Shown here in pieces: positions 5,644 through 5,771 of a stretch of DNA of 5,771 nucleotides. A model generated the notes under the pieces. It searched no databases. It was not told the origin of the DNA and saw only the letters and a list, made by a program, of their open reading frames with translations. The DNA comes from an uncultured Gammaproteobacteria bacterium (GTDB taxonomy: Bacteria; Pseudomonadota; Gammaproteobacteria; CAIUAS01). How positions within the stretch are numbered: the first letter of the stretch is position 1; each line of letters begins with the position of its first letter. Location of the stretch: the NCBI GenBank assembly GCA_903897205.1, contig CAIUAS010000124.1, forward strand, positions 1 through 5,771, read 5' to 3'. Both the position numbers and the translations under genes were made by a program.

Positions 5644-5771
5644 ACAGCTTGATTTCCAGAAGCGTTGCCAGATTTATGGACTGTGGCGAGCAAGGCATAA
5701 TCAGATTGAGATTGCTAAAAAGATAGGCGTCCATAAGTCAACAATAAGCCGAGAGTTAAAACGCAATATTA
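5633..5771 (+). CDS. IS30-family transposase (3' partial, N-terminal 46 residues)
   Basis: ATG 5633 follows AGGAG (5621-5625) at 7-nt spacing. The visible 46 residues form the helix-turn-helix DNA-binding head typical of IS30 transposases: a Gln-Leu-Asp start, Gln-Lys-Arg-Cys-Gln-Ile-Tyr, Gln-Ile-Glu-Ile-Ala and the hallmark Lys-Ser-Thr-Ile-Ser-Arg-Glu-Leu-Lys-Arg-Asn. This head recognises the element's ends; the DDE catalytic domain would lie beyond the window. Whether the gene is intact cannot be judged. Confidence 0.9.
   Translation, partial: MAHKQLDFQKRCQIYGLWRARHNQIEIAKKIGVHKSTISRELKRNI

Noticed and set aside
1..5771. CRISPR arrays, tRNA or rRNA genes
   Set aside because: No regularly spaced short repeats and no tRNA-like or rRNA-like sequences were seen on either strand.

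Overview
The window is AT-rich Gram-negative accessory DNA. It reads left to right as the tail of a large repeat protein, a conjugation ATPase, an IS5-type insertion sequence, a short decayed-looking stretch, and the start of an IS30-type transposase. All supported genes are on the + strand. The composition, a TPR/nuclease-like fusion protein and an ICE-type conjugation ATPase beside several insertion sequences suggest a gammaproteobacterium. An intracellular or Legionellales-like host is my best guess, but that is inference and no marker gene is present to prove it.

Region 1-1333 is the 3' part of a gene that begins before the window. It encodes at least two full TPR units, a long Lys/Pro/Ser/Thr-rich linker and a C-terminal domain resembling DUF3883, a PD-(D/E)XK-like nuclease fold. 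A convincing bidirectional rho-independent terminator follows at 1371-1402. Region 1507-4305 encodes a VirB4/TraC-type ATPase of the integrative-conjugative-element family (PFL_4706-like), with intact Walker A and Walker B motifs. The genes that normally precede it in such elements are absent, so it is either an orphan or the element is rearranged.

The most informative structure is the junction at the end of that ATPase gene. A complete 856-bp IS5-family element (4282-5137) has inserted into the last codons, leaving a TA duplication. Removing it in silico restores an ending of Glu-Lys-Leu-Met-Asn-Lys-stop; with it, the protein ends in residues encoded by the left inverted repeat. The insertion therefore recodes only the tail and probably leaves the ATPase functional. 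The IS carries a 10-bp inverted repeat whose right arm abuts the transposase start codon and whose left arm lies upstream of the predicted start of its own transcript. This looks like a device that blocks transposase translation from read-through traC mRNA.

Region 5140-5632 has no solid gene. It holds a -10-like box, a 28-codon GTG ORF with a good Shine-Dalgarno, a second ORF with a good Shine-Dalgarno interrupted by TGA at codon 4, and a nested palindrome just upstream of an IS30-family transposase that starts at 5633 and runs off the window.
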